Source of the DNA: JAJRXR01 sp041402005
GTDB taxonomy: Bacteria; Planctomycetota; Phycisphaerae; Phycisphaerales; UBA1924
Assembly (NCBI GenBank): GCA_041402005.1
Contig: JAWKTB010000006.1
Location: forward strand, 248,001 to 312,000
Reading direction: 5' to 3'
DNA: 64,000 nucleotides
In this document: positions 7,469 to 16,219 of the stretch, piece by piece
Layout: each line of letters starts with the position of its first letter
How positions within the stretch are numbered: position 1 is the stretch's first letter
The notes under the pieces: generated by a model
Database searches by the model: none
Seen by the model: only the letters and a program-made list of their open reading frames with translations
Told to the model about the DNA's origin: nothing
Program-made: the position numbers and the translations under genes

Positions 7469-8023
7469 ATGCAGGCGACGACATTCTCGCAGGACATCTC
7501 CCGCCCGGTGGGGCGGTGCGCCGCCACGGGGCGCGAGCTGGCGCCGGGCGAGGCGTATGTCGCCGCCCTGGTCGAGACGCCGGGCGCGGAGGCGCTGACC
7601 CGCCTCGACTTCGCCGCCGACGCCTGGGCGAGTGGCGCTCGCCCCGAGGCGCCCGCCACCCTCTTCGCCCACTGGCGATCCATCGTGCCCGAGCCCGGCC
7701 GCCCGGAGCGAGCCCTGATCGGCGCCGACGAGGTCATGGATCTCTTCGAGCAGCTCGATGGCGTCGAGGATCCGACCCGCCAGGCGTTCCGGTACGTGCT
7801 GGCGCTCCTTCTCATCCGCAAGCGCCGCCTGGTCTACGAGGGCGGACGCCCCGCCGACGCGAAGCGCGGCGTCGAGGGCGTCATGTACGTCCGCCCCTGG
7901 ACGCGCAAGGGCGAGCCCGAGGCCCCGGTCAGCGAGGTCGCCGACCCGGGGCTCGACGAGGAGACCCTCGGCGCGGTCACCGAGCAGATCGGGCGCGTCA
8001 TGAACCTCGAGACGGACGAGTGA
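7469..8023 (+). CDS. Conserved-type hypothetical protein
   Basis: 184 residues, soluble and acidic. The N-terminal CAATGRELAPGEAYVAAL stretch looks like a short Cys-containing beta element. A helical middle follows (DEVMDLFEQLDG, FRYVLALLLIRKRRLVYEGG) and a C-terminal region with WTRKGEPEAP. I recognise the overall pattern only as a planctomycete-type protein of unknown function. Its stop and the ATG of the next lipoprotein overlap (TGATG), and that gene is in turn coupled to the RDD protein. The three form an operon, which suggests a cytoplasmic partner of an envelope assembly. Confidence 0.7.
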   Translation: MQATTFSQDISRPVGRCAATGRELAPGEAYVAALVETPGAEALTRLDFAADAWASGARPEAPATLFAHWRSIVPEPGRPERALIGADEVMDLFEQLDGVEDPTRQAFRYVLALLLIRKRRLVYEGGRPADAKRGVEGVMYVRPWTRKGEPEAPVSEVADPGLDEETLGAVTEQIGRVMNLETDE

Positions 8024-8886
8024 TGCGACGCGCGATCGCATGGATGCTTGCCTTGGCGCCGGCGCTTGCGCTCATGGGGTGCCAGTCCACGCCCAGGACC
8101 GAGCCTGGCGCCCGAGGCCCTGCGCCTTCGTACGCCGAGATCGCGGCGCGCTACAACGAGCGTGTCGCGCCCATCGACGCCCTCTGGGCGCGCGCCACCG
8201 TCCGCGTCGAGGGGCGCGATGCCGAGGGCGGTCGTCTGAACGATCAGGGCGAGGGTCACCTCCAGATCGAGCCCCCCAACCGACTCGCCCTCTCCCTGGG
8301 CAAGCTCGGCGAGACCCACCTCTACCTCGGCTCCAACGATGAGGTCTACTGGTGGATGGAGCTGATCGAGAGCGACGACCACCCGCTCACGTTCGGGCGC
8401 CACGACCAGGCGACGCCGGCGAAGGTCGCCGCCCTCGGCGTCCCGGTCCACCCCCTCGACCTGATCGACGCAACCGCGATCACGCCGATGCCCGAAGGTG
8501 GGGGGGAGGTCGCCTGGGACGAGGGGCTGCTGCGCGTGACCACGCCCGTGCGCTGGGGCGAGCGGACGCTCTGGCTCGACCCCGACTCGCTCGAACCCGC
8601 ACGAGTGCAGATCACGGACGCGGGCGGGCGGATCGCCCTGACGGCGGACCTCTCTCGCTACCTCACCGCCACCAAGCAGGGCGACGCGACCGCACACGTC
8701 CGTGTCGCGACGCGGTACGAGATCCGCGTGCCGGACATGGACGCGCTGGTCCGCATCGAGCTGTTCGATCCCCAGATCAAGCCGATCCGCTCGATCGCGT
8801 TCGACATGGAGACCCTGGCCAGGGCGTACAAGGTCACGCGTCGCGAGGACCTGGATGCGCCACGGGCCGCTGGGCCGGACGGATGA
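8023..8886 (+). CDS. Lipoprotein of unknown function
   Basis: 287 residues. The N-terminus is a lipoprotein signal (MLALAPALALMGCQS, lipidated Cys about residue 20). The body is beta-rich with LWARATVRVEG, EGHLQIEPPNRLALSLGKLG and EVYWWMELIE. This resembles the LolA/LolB-like half-barrel seen in outer-membrane lipoprotein carriers and DUF4292-type proteins, but similarity is only architectural. Overlaps both neighbours, so it is translationally coupled in a three-gene operon. Likely periplasmic, anchored to a membrane; ligand unknown. Confidence 0.75.
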   Translation: MRRAIAWMLALAPALALMGCQSTPRTEPGARGPAPSYAEIAARYNERVAPIDALWARATVRVEGRDAEGGRLNDQGEGHLQIEPPNRLALSLGKLGETHLYLGSNDEVYWWMELIESDDHPLTFGRHDQATPAKVAALGVPVHPLDLIDATAITPMPEGGGEVAWDEGLLRVTTPVRWGERTLWLDPDSLEPARVQITDAGGRIALTADLSRYLTATKQGDATAHVRVATRYEIRVPDMDALVRIELFDPQIKPIRSIAFDMETLARAYKVTRREDLDAPRAAGPDG

Positions 8887-10520
8887 GGGACCCGAACACG
8901 CCACCGCCGAACGCCCCGCGACCCCGGTGTGACCGGGCGAGTGTGCTGGTGGCGGCGTTGCTCGTGCTGCTGCACACGTTCGCCTCGCCCGCGTCGGCGC
9001 AGCCGGTCGGCGCCGGCTCCACCTCCGGGCACGTGTGGCTCGTCCTGCCGGATACGGAATCCGGGGGAGCCGTGCTCGTGCATGCGCCGCCCAGACACGC
9101 CGATAACACCGCCAGGTATCGCGCCTCGGAGCCGGGCACGTTGCGCGTGGTGCGCCGTCTGACGTTCATGCCCGTCGGAATCGCCGCAGGTGGGGACACC
9201 GTCACCCTGATCTCCGCCGCGGCGACCAGTGGGCAAAGCGCGGAATCCCCCGCGGCGCCCCGGGGCTTCGCGCTCGAGGCCACGCCCACGCCCATGAGCG
9301 ACTTCTGGGCGTACGAGCCGGGCGGACGTTTCCTGCCCGTGCAGCCGCTCCCCGAAGGCCTCGAGGTGCGAGGCGTGTCCGCCTACGACGACGCCCCGGT
9401 CTTGCTCGGGCGCCTTGACGGGCGCTGGTGGCTTGCGCGACTCGGCGCCAACGCATGGAACCCCATCACGCTCCCCGAGGATGCGGAGGACGCCGACACG
9501 CTCGTGCTCACGGCGGCGACCGGGGACGGGCTGGGCATCGTCGAGACGGGCAGCGCCGGGATCTGGCGCGCCTGGGCCTGGCGTGGGGAAGCCGCCGGCG
9601 ACGGGCGGGCCTGGCAGTTGTCCGCCCTCACCACCCGCCGTTCGCTCGGTGATGGCAAGATCTTCCGCCTCGGGCGGCGCTGGCTCGCCGTCCGCTCCAT
9701 GCCCGGGGGGATCGAGATCACGACCCTCGACGAATCCGATGAGCGATCGCTCGCGAGTGTGGCCCAGGCGCCAAAGGGCGCCGTCATCGGCGTCACGAGC
9801 GACTTCGGCGGGCGCCTCGTCGCGGTCTGGACGCGTGAGCCCGGGCCCGGCGCGACCTCGGACGACGACGTCGAGATCGCCGAGGTCTCGCTCGCGACCG
9901 GAGACGTCCTCTACCGGGGTGACCCGATCCGGGTCTCGCCGATCAGCGCGACGCAGTTCCGGATGCTCGCCGCGGCGCTGGTCGCGCTCGCGGTCATCGC
10001 GCTCCTGATCGTGCTGGGCCCGGGGGAGACGCCCGCCGTGCTTCCCGAGGGCGCGTCGCTCGCCGAGCCCGGGCGCCGTCTCATCGCGACGCTCATCGAC
10101 CTCGCGATCGCCGCCGGCGTCTGCTCGGTCATCTTCCAGATCCCGGTCCTCGACCTCCTGACATTCGGCGTGCTGTTCAACGGGGACGGGTCATGGGTGG
10201 CGCTGCCCGCGACGCTCGGCGTCGGCGCCGCCATCGGGATCGTCCTCGAGTGGCTCATCGGGTGCTCGCTGGGCAAGGCGGTCCTGGGCTGTCGGGTCGT
10301 CAGCGTCCGTGCCCCGGACGCCGAGCGGGCCAAGGCCAACGGACGCCCCATGGCTCGCGCCCTGCTCTGGCAGGTCACGGTCCGCAACGTCATCAAGTGG
10401 GCCCTGCCCCCGGTCGCGGCCCTCGCCCTGCTCGACTCGTCGGCGCGCCACAGGGGCGACGTCCTCTCTCGGACGGCGGTCGTGGTCCCCTCGCCCCCGC
10501 CCGAGCCCGAGAGCGAGTGA
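8883..10520 (+). CDS. RDD-family membrane protein with large extracytoplasmic N-terminal part
   Basis: 545 residues. A signal-like hydrophobic segment near residues 20-40 is followed by about 320 residues of beta-rich, Trp-containing sequence (FWAYEPGGRFLPV, GRWWLARLG, AWAWRGE) that would lie outside the cytoplasm. Then comes a transmembrane helix (MLAAALVALAVIALLIVLG) and a C-terminal RDD domain beginning PGRRLIATLIDLAIAAG and containing SLGKAVLGCRVVSV. RDD proteins are small multi-pass membrane proteins of unclear transport role. Fusion to a long ectodomain is uncommon. ATGA overlap with the lipoprotein gene upstream suggests the two act together. Confidence 0.75.
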   Translation: MRDPNTPPPNAPRPRCDRASVLVAALLVLLHTFASPASAQPVGAGSTSGHVWLVLPDTESGGAVLVHAPPRHADNTARYRASEPGTLRVVRRLTFMPVGIAAGGDTVTLISAAATSGQSAESPAAPRGFALEATPTPMSDFWAYEPGGRFLPVQPLPEGLEVRGVSAYDDAPVLLGRLDGRWWLARLGANAWNPITLPEDAEDADTLVLTAATGDGLGIVETGSAGIWRAWAWRGEAAGDGRAWQLSALTTRRSLGDGKIFRLGRRWLAVRSMPGGIEITTLDESDERSLASVAQAPKGAVIGVTSDFGGRLVAVWTREPGPGATSDDDVEIAEVSLATGDVLYRGDPIRVSPISATQFRMLAAALVALAVIALLIVLGPGETPAVLPEGASLAEPGRRLIATLIDLAIAAGVCSVIFQIPVLDLLTFGVLFNGDGSWVALPATLGVGAAIGIVLEWLIGCSLGKAVLGCRVVSVRAPDAERAKANGRPMARALLWQVTVRNVIKWALPPVAALALLDSSARHRGDVLSRTAVVVPSPPPEPESE

Positions 10521-10587
10521 ACCGCAACTCTTGCGCACGAACAGCGGGGTCTCGGCTGGAGACGAGCCCCCGACGAACCCGATAACC

Positions 10588-10602
10588 TGGCGCAGGATCA
10601 GC
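10588..10602 (+). promoter_or_regulatory. Weak sigma-54-type -24/-12 candidate upstream of the flagellar block
   Basis: TGGCGCAGGATCAGC has the obligatory GG and GC with the correct 10-nt spacing. It matches the sigma-54 consensus poorly in the -12 element (CAGC instead of TTGC). Position, 60 nt before the first gene of a locus that encodes a sigma-54 activator, is the main reason to list it. Confidence 0.22.
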
Positions 10603-10661
10603 GCGGCTCGGACGCCGCGCTCGCTGTCGTTGTGACGGAAAACCGCGAAGGAATGCGGGAA

Positions 10662-13124
10662 ATGGGCGACGGGAACGAGCCGAGCCAGGCCTCGCCAGAG
10701 TCGGACGCGCCGGGGGACCTCACCCCCATCGAGCGCGTGCGGCAGAACTGGCGCAGCGTGTGGCAGATCCCGACGCTCGTCGCGGCGGGCGGGCTGCTCA
10801 TCTCCGGCGTCGTCTTCGCCTTCGCCACCACCCCCCGCCCCGACCTCGTCCCCGCCCTCGACCGGGCGGACCACCTGATCGCGCACGGCGACAGCGAGAA
10901 GGCCCTCGACGTCCTGAAAGAGGCGCAGCTCCACAAGTACATGGCGGACGAGGACTTGCCCTCTTCCATCCGCCAGCGGTACCACCTCGCCGTCGCCAGG
11001 GCGGTCTACCGCGCCCAGATCGAGCTGGGCCTGAACCTCGAGGAGAACCACAAGAATGTGGTCTCGAACTACCTGGCGGCGGAGCGCGAGGGGGCGTACC
11101 TGGGCTCTGACGACCTCTTCAACCTCGCCGACACCTACCTCTCCCTCAAGGAGTACACCACCGCCCGGGTGCGGGCGGACGAGATCTCGGCCTCGGGCGC
11201 CGACCGGCGCGTCGAGCTTCAGAAGCGCCTCGTCGACGCCTGGCTCGCGCTGCCCAAGCCCCGCTACGACGAGGCGATGGACCTGCTGGCCTCGATGCTC
11301 GCCGACCCGGGCCTCGGCTCCGAGGAGCACGCCTGGGCCCTGAACCGCCAGACCAAGATCCGCCTCGCGCAGGGGTACGCCGACGAGGCGATCACCAGGC
11401 TCCTTCGTGCGATGCCGCGCCTCGAGGGGGTCTCGCCCGGCTCGCTCGGCGAGCTTCACCTGCTGCTGGGGCGCGCGTACGTCGAGGTGGGGGCGTGGGA
11501 GGAGGCCGAACGCCAGCTCGAGACCGCCGAGAAGCTCATCTCGTCGGGAGACGCCCTCCAGGGCGACGCGATCTACCACCTCGCCCTGATCGACGTCGAG
11601 CGTAACAACCTGCAGCGGGCGCGCGAGCGCCTCGGGGAGATGATCGACCGCTACCCGGACAGCGCCTTCCTTGCCAGGGGGTACCTGCTGCTCGGCGAGA
11701 CCGACAGCGCCCTGGGCGACACCGACACCTCGAAGGAGGCGTACTCCCACCTCGTCGAGATGCTGGCGACGTCGACGCCCAGGGAGGGGCCGACCAAGGA
11801 CGAAGCGAGCGAGAGCCTGCTCGACCGCGCGAAGGAGCTGCTCGACGCGGGCGATCCTGAGAACGCGCTCGCCTTCGCGACACTCGCCAAAGGCATGTTC
11901 ACCCTGAGCGATGCGCCCGCGGACGTGCTCGCCACGCTCGCGCTGGCGCACGAGCGGAACGCCCGCCAACTGCTCGGCGACGGAGAGAACGCTCCGACCG
12001 ACCCCTCCACCCGGGCAGAGGCCCAGCGACACCTCATCAGCGCCGCGACCTACTACCGCATGCACGCGGACAAGTTCATCCTCACCGACAACGACCAGTA
12101 CGCCCGCTCGCTCTGGGCCGCGGCGGACCTCTATGACCAGGCCGGGGACACGCAGGAGGCGGTCGACGCCTTCCGGGCATACGCCGAGGGCGTTCCCGGC
12201 ACCGGCAAGAACGCCGAGGCGAGGTACCGCCTCGGTCGCGCGTTCCAGGCGATGCGGGACTACTCGACCGCGGCGTCGTACTTCCGCGAGCTGATCGACG
12301 AGCAGAAGAAGGGCGTGGGCGCCGACGTCGGCCCCTTCGCCGATCGGAGCTACGTGCCCCTGGCCCAGGTGCTGCTCGCCGACGAGGACAAGGCCAACGA
12401 CGCCGAGGCGGAACAGCTTCTCCGCCAGGTCGTCGGCGGGTCGATGGGCGACGCCCGCACGCCCCAGTACCGCGAGGCGCTGCTCGCCCTGGGCGACCTG
12501 CTCTACAAGACCGAGCGCTACGAGCGGGCGATCGAGCTCTTCGAGGAGGCGCGGGCCCGCTACCCGGACGTCGACGGCGTCAACCTCATCCGCTTCCGCC
12601 TCGCCGACGCGTACCGCCTCTCGGCGCGATCGCTCGAGCAGACGCTCGCCGGTCAAGCGATGCCCGACTCGCGCCGGCGGGAGATGGAGCGCCTCGTGCG
12701 TGAGCGTCGCCAGGCGGCGATCGCCGGCTTCGAGCAGGTCCGCGCCGGGCTCGAGGGCAAGGACCCCCGCCAGCGGACACCCCTCGAGAAGGTGTACCTC
12801 CGCAACAGCTACTTCTACCTGGGCGATCTCGCCTTCGAGATGGGCGACTACCAGGAGGCGATCCGCCAGTACGACCGCGCCCGCGAGCGGTACCCGGAAG
12901 ACCCGGCCTCCCTCGTCGCGATGGTCCAGATCGTCAACGCGCACCTCGAATCGGGCGACATCGCCCGGGCGAGGACCGCCAACGAGCGGGCGCTTCGGTT
13001 CTTCAACTCCCTGCCCGACGAGGTCTGGGACGATCCGACCCTCCCGATGGGTCGCAAGGAATGGGAAGAGTGGCTCGAAGCGACCTCGCGCCTGTACGCG
13101 GGGGGCGAGGCAACCACGGAGTGA
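10662..13124 (+). CDS. Membrane-anchored TPR-repeat protein at the head of the flagellar locus
   Basis: 820 residues. Single transmembrane helix near the N-terminus (IPTLVAAGGLLISGVVFAFA), then a long extracytoplasmic array of helical repeats. TPR-like units are clear, e.g. EAERQLETAEKLISSGDALQ, YERAIELFEEARARYPDVDG and YQEAIRQYDRARERYPEDPA. Start 10662 is preferred over a GTG at 10632 because AAGGA lies 9-10 nt upstream. By family it is a scaffold for protein-protein contacts. Being first in the flagellar block suggests a role in assembly at the envelope, but no known flagellar protein matches it. Confidence 0.8.
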   Translation: MGDGNEPSQASPESDAPGDLTPIERVRQNWRSVWQIPTLVAAGGLLISGVVFAFATTPRPDLVPALDRADHLIAHGDSEKALDVLKEAQLHKYMADEDLPSSIRQRYHLAVARAVYRAQIELGLNLEENHKNVVSNYLAAEREGAYLGSDDLFNLADTYLSLKEYTTARVRADEISASGADRRVELQKRLVDAWLALPKPRYDEAMDLLASMLADPGLGSEEHAWALNRQTKIRLAQGYADEAITRLLRAMPRLEGVSPGSLGELHLLLGRAYVEVGAWEEAERQLETAEKLISSGDALQGDAIYHLALIDVERNNLQRARERLGEMIDRYPDSAFLARGYLLLGETDSALGDTDTSKEAYSHLVEMLATSTPREGPTKDEASESLLDRAKELLDAGDPENALAFATLAKGMFTLSDAPADVLATLALAHERNARQLLGDGENAPTDPSTRAEAQRHLISAATYYRMHADKFILTDNDQYARSLWAAADLYDQAGDTQEAVDAFRAYAEGVPGTGKNAEARYRLGRAFQAMRDYSTAASYFRELIDEQKKGVGADVGPFADRSYVPLAQVLLADEDKANDAEAEQLLRQVVGGSMGDARTPQYREALLALGDLLYKTERYERAIELFEEARARYPDVDGVNLIRFRLADAYRLSARSLEQTLAGQAMPDSRRREMERLVRERRQAAIAGFEQVRAGLEGKDPRQRTPLEKVYLRNSYFYLGDLAFEMGDYQEAIRQYDRARERYPEDPASLVAMVQIVNAHLESGDIARARTANERALRFFNSLPDEVWDDPTLPMGRKEWEEWLEATSRLYAGGEATTE

Positions 13125-13179
13125 ACGCCTGACACGACGCTCGGCAAGGACGCCGAGACGACAACCCTGGAGGTCACGG

Positions 13180-13656
13180 ATGACCGACGGACAGACGGGC
13201 GCCGACGCGCAAGCGTGGGCCGACTCGCTCGAACGCAGGATCGAAGAGCTGGGCGATCTGCTCGCGCGCCTCGACGAGCTGGGCGACTCGCAGGGCGAGC
13301 TGATCGCCGACGAGCGGACCGACGAGCTGCTCGCCTTGCTCGCCAAGCGCGAGGCGGTGGTCGAGCAGGTGGTCGCGGCCTCGGAGCGCGTGGACGCGCT
13401 GCGCCGACGCTGGGACGAGATGAGCGGCTCGATCGACCACGGGCGTCTCGCGACGCTCCGAGAGGGGCTCGACGGGCTCACCGCCGCCGCGGGACGCATC
13501 ACGGCCCGCGACGACCGCGACCGGACCATTCTGGAAGTCAAGCGGGACGACATGGCCAGGCGCCTCGCCGGCGTCGGCGTCGGCCAGCGGGCGATGAACG
13601 CCTACGCCTCCTCGCCCTCGGGCCCGTCCCCCAAGTTCCAGGACAGGAAGGCGTAG
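13180..13656 (+). CDS. flgN: FlgN-like flagellar export chaperone
   Basis: 158 residues, almost entirely helical and charged, with LLALLAKREAVVEQVVAASERVDALR, the typical FlgN helix pattern with a KRE motif. By family FlgN binds the hook-junction proteins FlgK and FlgL in the cytoplasm and delivers them to the export apparatus. Excellent ribosome binding site (GGAGG about 7 nt before ATG). Only 2 nt separate its stop from the kinase start. FlgK and FlgL are not in the window. The family is fast-evolving, so the name rests on size, helix pattern and context. Confidence 0.65.
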   Translation: MTDGQTGADAQAWADSLERRIEELGDLLARLDELGDSQGELIADERTDELLALLAKREAVVEQVVAASERVDALRRRWDEMSGSIDHGRLATLREGLDGLTAAAGRITARDDRDRTILEVKRDDMARRLAGVGVGQRAMNAYASSPSGPSPKFQDRKA

Positions 13657-13658
13657 AC

Positions 13659-14624
13659 GTGGGCGAGCAGGCGACAAGCACGCAGACGGTTCCGACACCG
13701 GTCGAGGTCTCGGCGGTCGGCGTCCCCGCGCCCAGTGGGCGCTTGTCGCCCTCCGATCTCGCCGAGCTGGTCGAGTCATTCGGCGCCGTCACGGCTCGCC
13801 TCGAAGCGACCCACGCCCAGCTCCGGGGCGAGGTCTCCCGTCTCAACGAGGAACTCCGCCACGCCAACGCGCAGATCGAACGCTCGCGCCGCCTGGCAGC
13901 GCTCGGCGAGATGGCCGCCGGCATCAGCCACGAGGTCCGCAACCCGCTCGCCTCAATCCGCCTGTACGCCAGGATGCTCGAGGAGGACCTCGCCGACCGC
14001 CCGGAGCAGCGGGGGGTGGCGACGAAGATCGCCGGGGCGGTCACGCGCCTGGACGCGATCGTGGGGGACGTCCTCACTTTCGCGCGCGAGATCCGCGTCC
14101 GGGCACACGCGTGCGACGCGGACGCCCTGTTCGATGAGGCGCTGGGCCTGTGCGAGCTCAAGGGCGTCGAGGTGGACCGGTCCGCCCTGGCGGCGATGGA
14201 CCTGTCGTGCGACGCCGGGCTGTGCGTGCAGGCGCTGGTCAACCTGGTGCGCAACGCGGTCGAGGCGATGGAGGGACGCGGGCGCCTGCGGGTCAGCGCC
14301 CGCGAGGCGTGCGAGCTCGATGGCTCGGGCGCCGAGGGGCATTGGGCGGTCTTGTCCGTGCACGACTCGGGCCCAGGCATCCCGCCGGACGTCGTCGAGC
14401 GGATGTTCAACCCCTTCTTCACGACCAGGGCGACCGGGACGGGGTTGGGGCTGGCGATCGTGCACCGGATCCTCGACGCGCACTCGGGGCGGGTCGAGGT
14501 GGTCAGCAAGGAAGGTCAGGGGGCGACGGTGGAGCTGTGGTTCCCATCGTCGACGCCGAGAGCCGCGAGCACTGGGTCGGGATCACTCACAACGGGGAGC
14601 GGAGCCAGGACGGCGGCCGCCTAG
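13659..14624 (+). CDS. Soluble histidine kinase (FlrB/AtoS-like), partner of the sigma-54 regulator
   Basis: 321 residues, GTG start with AGGAAGG upstream. No transmembrane segment. A coiled-coil-like helix (LRGEVSRLNEELRHANAQIERS) leads to the phosphoacceptor region AALGEMAAGISHEVRNPLASI (H91). The ATPase domain has its N box (LVNLVRNAVEAM), DSGPGIP, and GTGLGLAIVHRI. It lies immediately upstream of the response regulator gene. By analogy with FlrB/FleS in other bacteria it would phosphorylate the regulator in response to an internal cue such as flagellar assembly state. Cognate pairing is very likely from adjacency. Confidence 0.88.
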   Translation: MGEQATSTQTVPTPVEVSAVGVPAPSGRLSPSDLAELVESFGAVTARLEATHAQLRGEVSRLNEELRHANAQIERSRRLAALGEMAAGISHEVRNPLASIRLYARMLEEDLADRPEQRGVATKIAGAVTRLDAIVGDVLTFAREIRVRAHACDADALFDEALGLCELKGVEVDRSALAAMDLSCDAGLCVQALVNLVRNAVEAMEGRGRLRVSAREACELDGSGAEGHWAVLSVHDSGPGIPPDVVERMFNPFFTTRATGTGLGLAIVHRILDAHSGRVEVVSKEGQGATVELWFPSSTPRAASTGSGSLTTGSGARTAAA

Positions 14625-14642
14625 GTGTATGGAGCGCACAAC

Positions 14643-16106
14643 ATGAGCAGGGTACTCGTCGTCGATGACAAAGAGCTGATGCGGGACAGCGTGGGCGCCA
14701 CGCTCCGGCGCGCCGGGCTGGAGGTGGTCTGCGCCGGCGACGGCGAGTCCGCCCTCAAGCACCTCGCGGGCAAACGCCCCGACGCCATCGTCTCCGACCT
14801 GCGTATGCCTGGCATGACCGGCGTCCAGCTCGTCAAGAAGGTCCGCGAGGTCGACGAGGACCTGCCCATCATCCTCATGACGGCGTACGGCACGATCGAG
14901 ACCGCGGTCGCCGCCATGAAGGAGGGCGCCTTCGACTACCTCACCAAGCCCTTCGAGGGCGACGAGCTGGTCATCACCGTCAAGCGGGCCCTGCGACACG
15001 CCGGGCTCTCGCGCGAGAACGCGATCCTCCGCGCGACCGCCATCCCCACCGACACCGCCGGACGGCGGGGCCTCGACCGCCTCGTCGGCTCCTCGCCCGC
15101 GATGCGCCGCGTCAAGGATCAGGTCCGGGCGATCGCCGGCTCGCACGGGACGGTGCTCATCACGGGCGAGTCCGGTTCGGGCAAGGAGGTCGTCGCGCGG
15201 GCGATCCACGACCTGAGCCCGAGGGCCGGGGCGCCCTTCCTGGCCGTCAACTGCGCCGCCCTCTCCGAGAGCCTGCTCGAGAGCGAGCTGTTCGGGCACG
15301 AGAAGGGCGCGTTCACGGGCGCGGACAAGCTCCGCAAGGGCCGCTTCGAACTGGCCGACGGCGGGACGCTCCTTCTCGACGAGGTCTCCGAGGTCCCGCC
15401 CCAGATCCAGGCCAAGCTGCTGCGGGTCTTGCAGGAGCGGGCGTTCGAGCGCGTCGGCTCGAGCGTGACGATCGGCGCCGACGTCCGCGTGATCGCGACC
15501 AGCAACCGCGACCTGCCCCGTGCCGCGGGCGAGGGCCAGTTCCGCGAGGACCTGTTCTTCCGCCTCAACGTCCTCCCGATCCAGCTCCCGCCCCTGTGTG
15601 AGCGCCTCGAGGACGTGCCAGAGCTGGCCCGCCACTTCCTTGGCGTGATCGCAGCGAGGGAAGGGCGACCCGCGCCCACGCTCTCCGAGGGCGCGGTCGA
15701 GCTGCTCGCCGCCTACCCGTGGCCCGGCAACGTCCGCGAGCTGCAGAACATCTGTGAGCGAGCCGTCGTGCTCTCGGGCGGCGCGATCGAGCGGTCGCTG
15801 CTTGAGCCCTGGCTCGGGGGCGCGGCGCCCCGCCGAGCGACGCCCCTGCGCGCGACACCCACGGAGACCAACGGCTCTTTCTCGCCCCCCAGCCCCGCCC
15901 CGGCCTCGATGATCGAGTCCAAGCTGGCCTACACCCCCGGCGACCGGACGCTCGCCGAGATCGAGCGCGAGCTCATCGTCCACACCCTCAAACGCTTCAA
16001 CGGGCACCGCCAGAAGACCGCCAAGGCCCTGGGCATCGGGGTCCGCACCCTCGGCCTCAAGCTCAAGAAGTGGAAGGAGCAGAGCCTCGTCGCCCAGTCC
16101 CTCTGA
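14643..16106 (+). CDS. Sigma-54-dependent response regulator (FlrC/FlbD-type)
   Basis: 487 residues. Receiver domain with DD at 8-9, phosphoacceptor D52 in IVSDLRMPG and K102. AAA+ domain with Walker A GESGSGKE (175-182), the sigma-54 contact motif GAFTGA (222-227), Walker B LLLDEVSE and PWPGNVRELQN. C-terminal Fis-type helix-turn-helix ending GHRQKTAKALGIGVRTLGLKLKKWK. Start 14643 is preceded by GGAG about 8 nt upstream. Role: activates sigma-54 promoters, most probably the middle tier of flagellar genes, when phosphorylated by the adjacent kinase. No strong sigma-54 promoter was found in the window, so targets may lie elsewhere or be divergent. Confidence 0.93.
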   Translation: MSRVLVVDDKELMRDSVGATLRRAGLEVVCAGDGESALKHLAGKRPDAIVSDLRMPGMTGVQLVKKVREVDEDLPIILMTAYGTIETAVAAMKEGAFDYLTKPFEGDELVITVKRALRHAGLSRENAILRATAIPTDTAGRRGLDRLVGSSPAMRRVKDQVRAIAGSHGTVLITGESGSGKEVVARAIHDLSPRAGAPFLAVNCAALSESLLESELFGHEKGAFTGADKLRKGRFELADGGTLLLDEVSEVPPQIQAKLLRVLQERAFERVGSSVTIGADVRVIATSNRDLPRAAGEGQFREDLFFRLNVLPIQLPPLCERLEDVPELARHFLGVIAAREGRPAPTLSEGAVELLAAYPWPGNVRELQNICERAVVLSGGAIERSLLEPWLGGAAPRRATPLRATPTETNGSFSPPSPAPASMIESKLAYTPGDRTLAEIERELIVHTLKRFNGHRQKTAKALGIGVRTLGLKLKKWKEQSLVAQSL

Positions 16107-16118
16107 TGTTTCACGCAG

Positions 16119-16172
16119 GGGAGGGCTTCCAGCCCTCCCGCCTCCCCGGTGGGGCCGGTTTCCAACCGGCCC
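16119..16172. repeat. Pair of covarying hairpins (repeat family B)
   Basis: Two 9-bp hairpins with the same 3-nt TCC loop: 16119-16139 (stem GGGAGGGCT) and 16152-16172 (stem GGGCCGGTT), 12 nt apart. The stems differ in sequence but keep pairing, so the fold rather than the sequence is conserved. They lie between the response regulator stop and flgB. Could be a REP-type repeat, an mRNA stabiliser or a partial terminator. Confidence 0.7.
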
Positions 16173-16219
16173 GTTTCTCCTCACCCCCCGGCCCCTCATT
16201 TGCGGAAAGCCCCCACGCG

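Noticed and set aside
10191..13553. Very long open frame on the minus strand across the TPR protein gene
   Set aside because: Translation is Arg/Val/Asp-rich without domain pattern and mirrors GC-rich codon structure of the + strand gene, which has clear TPR repeats and a ribosome binding site.
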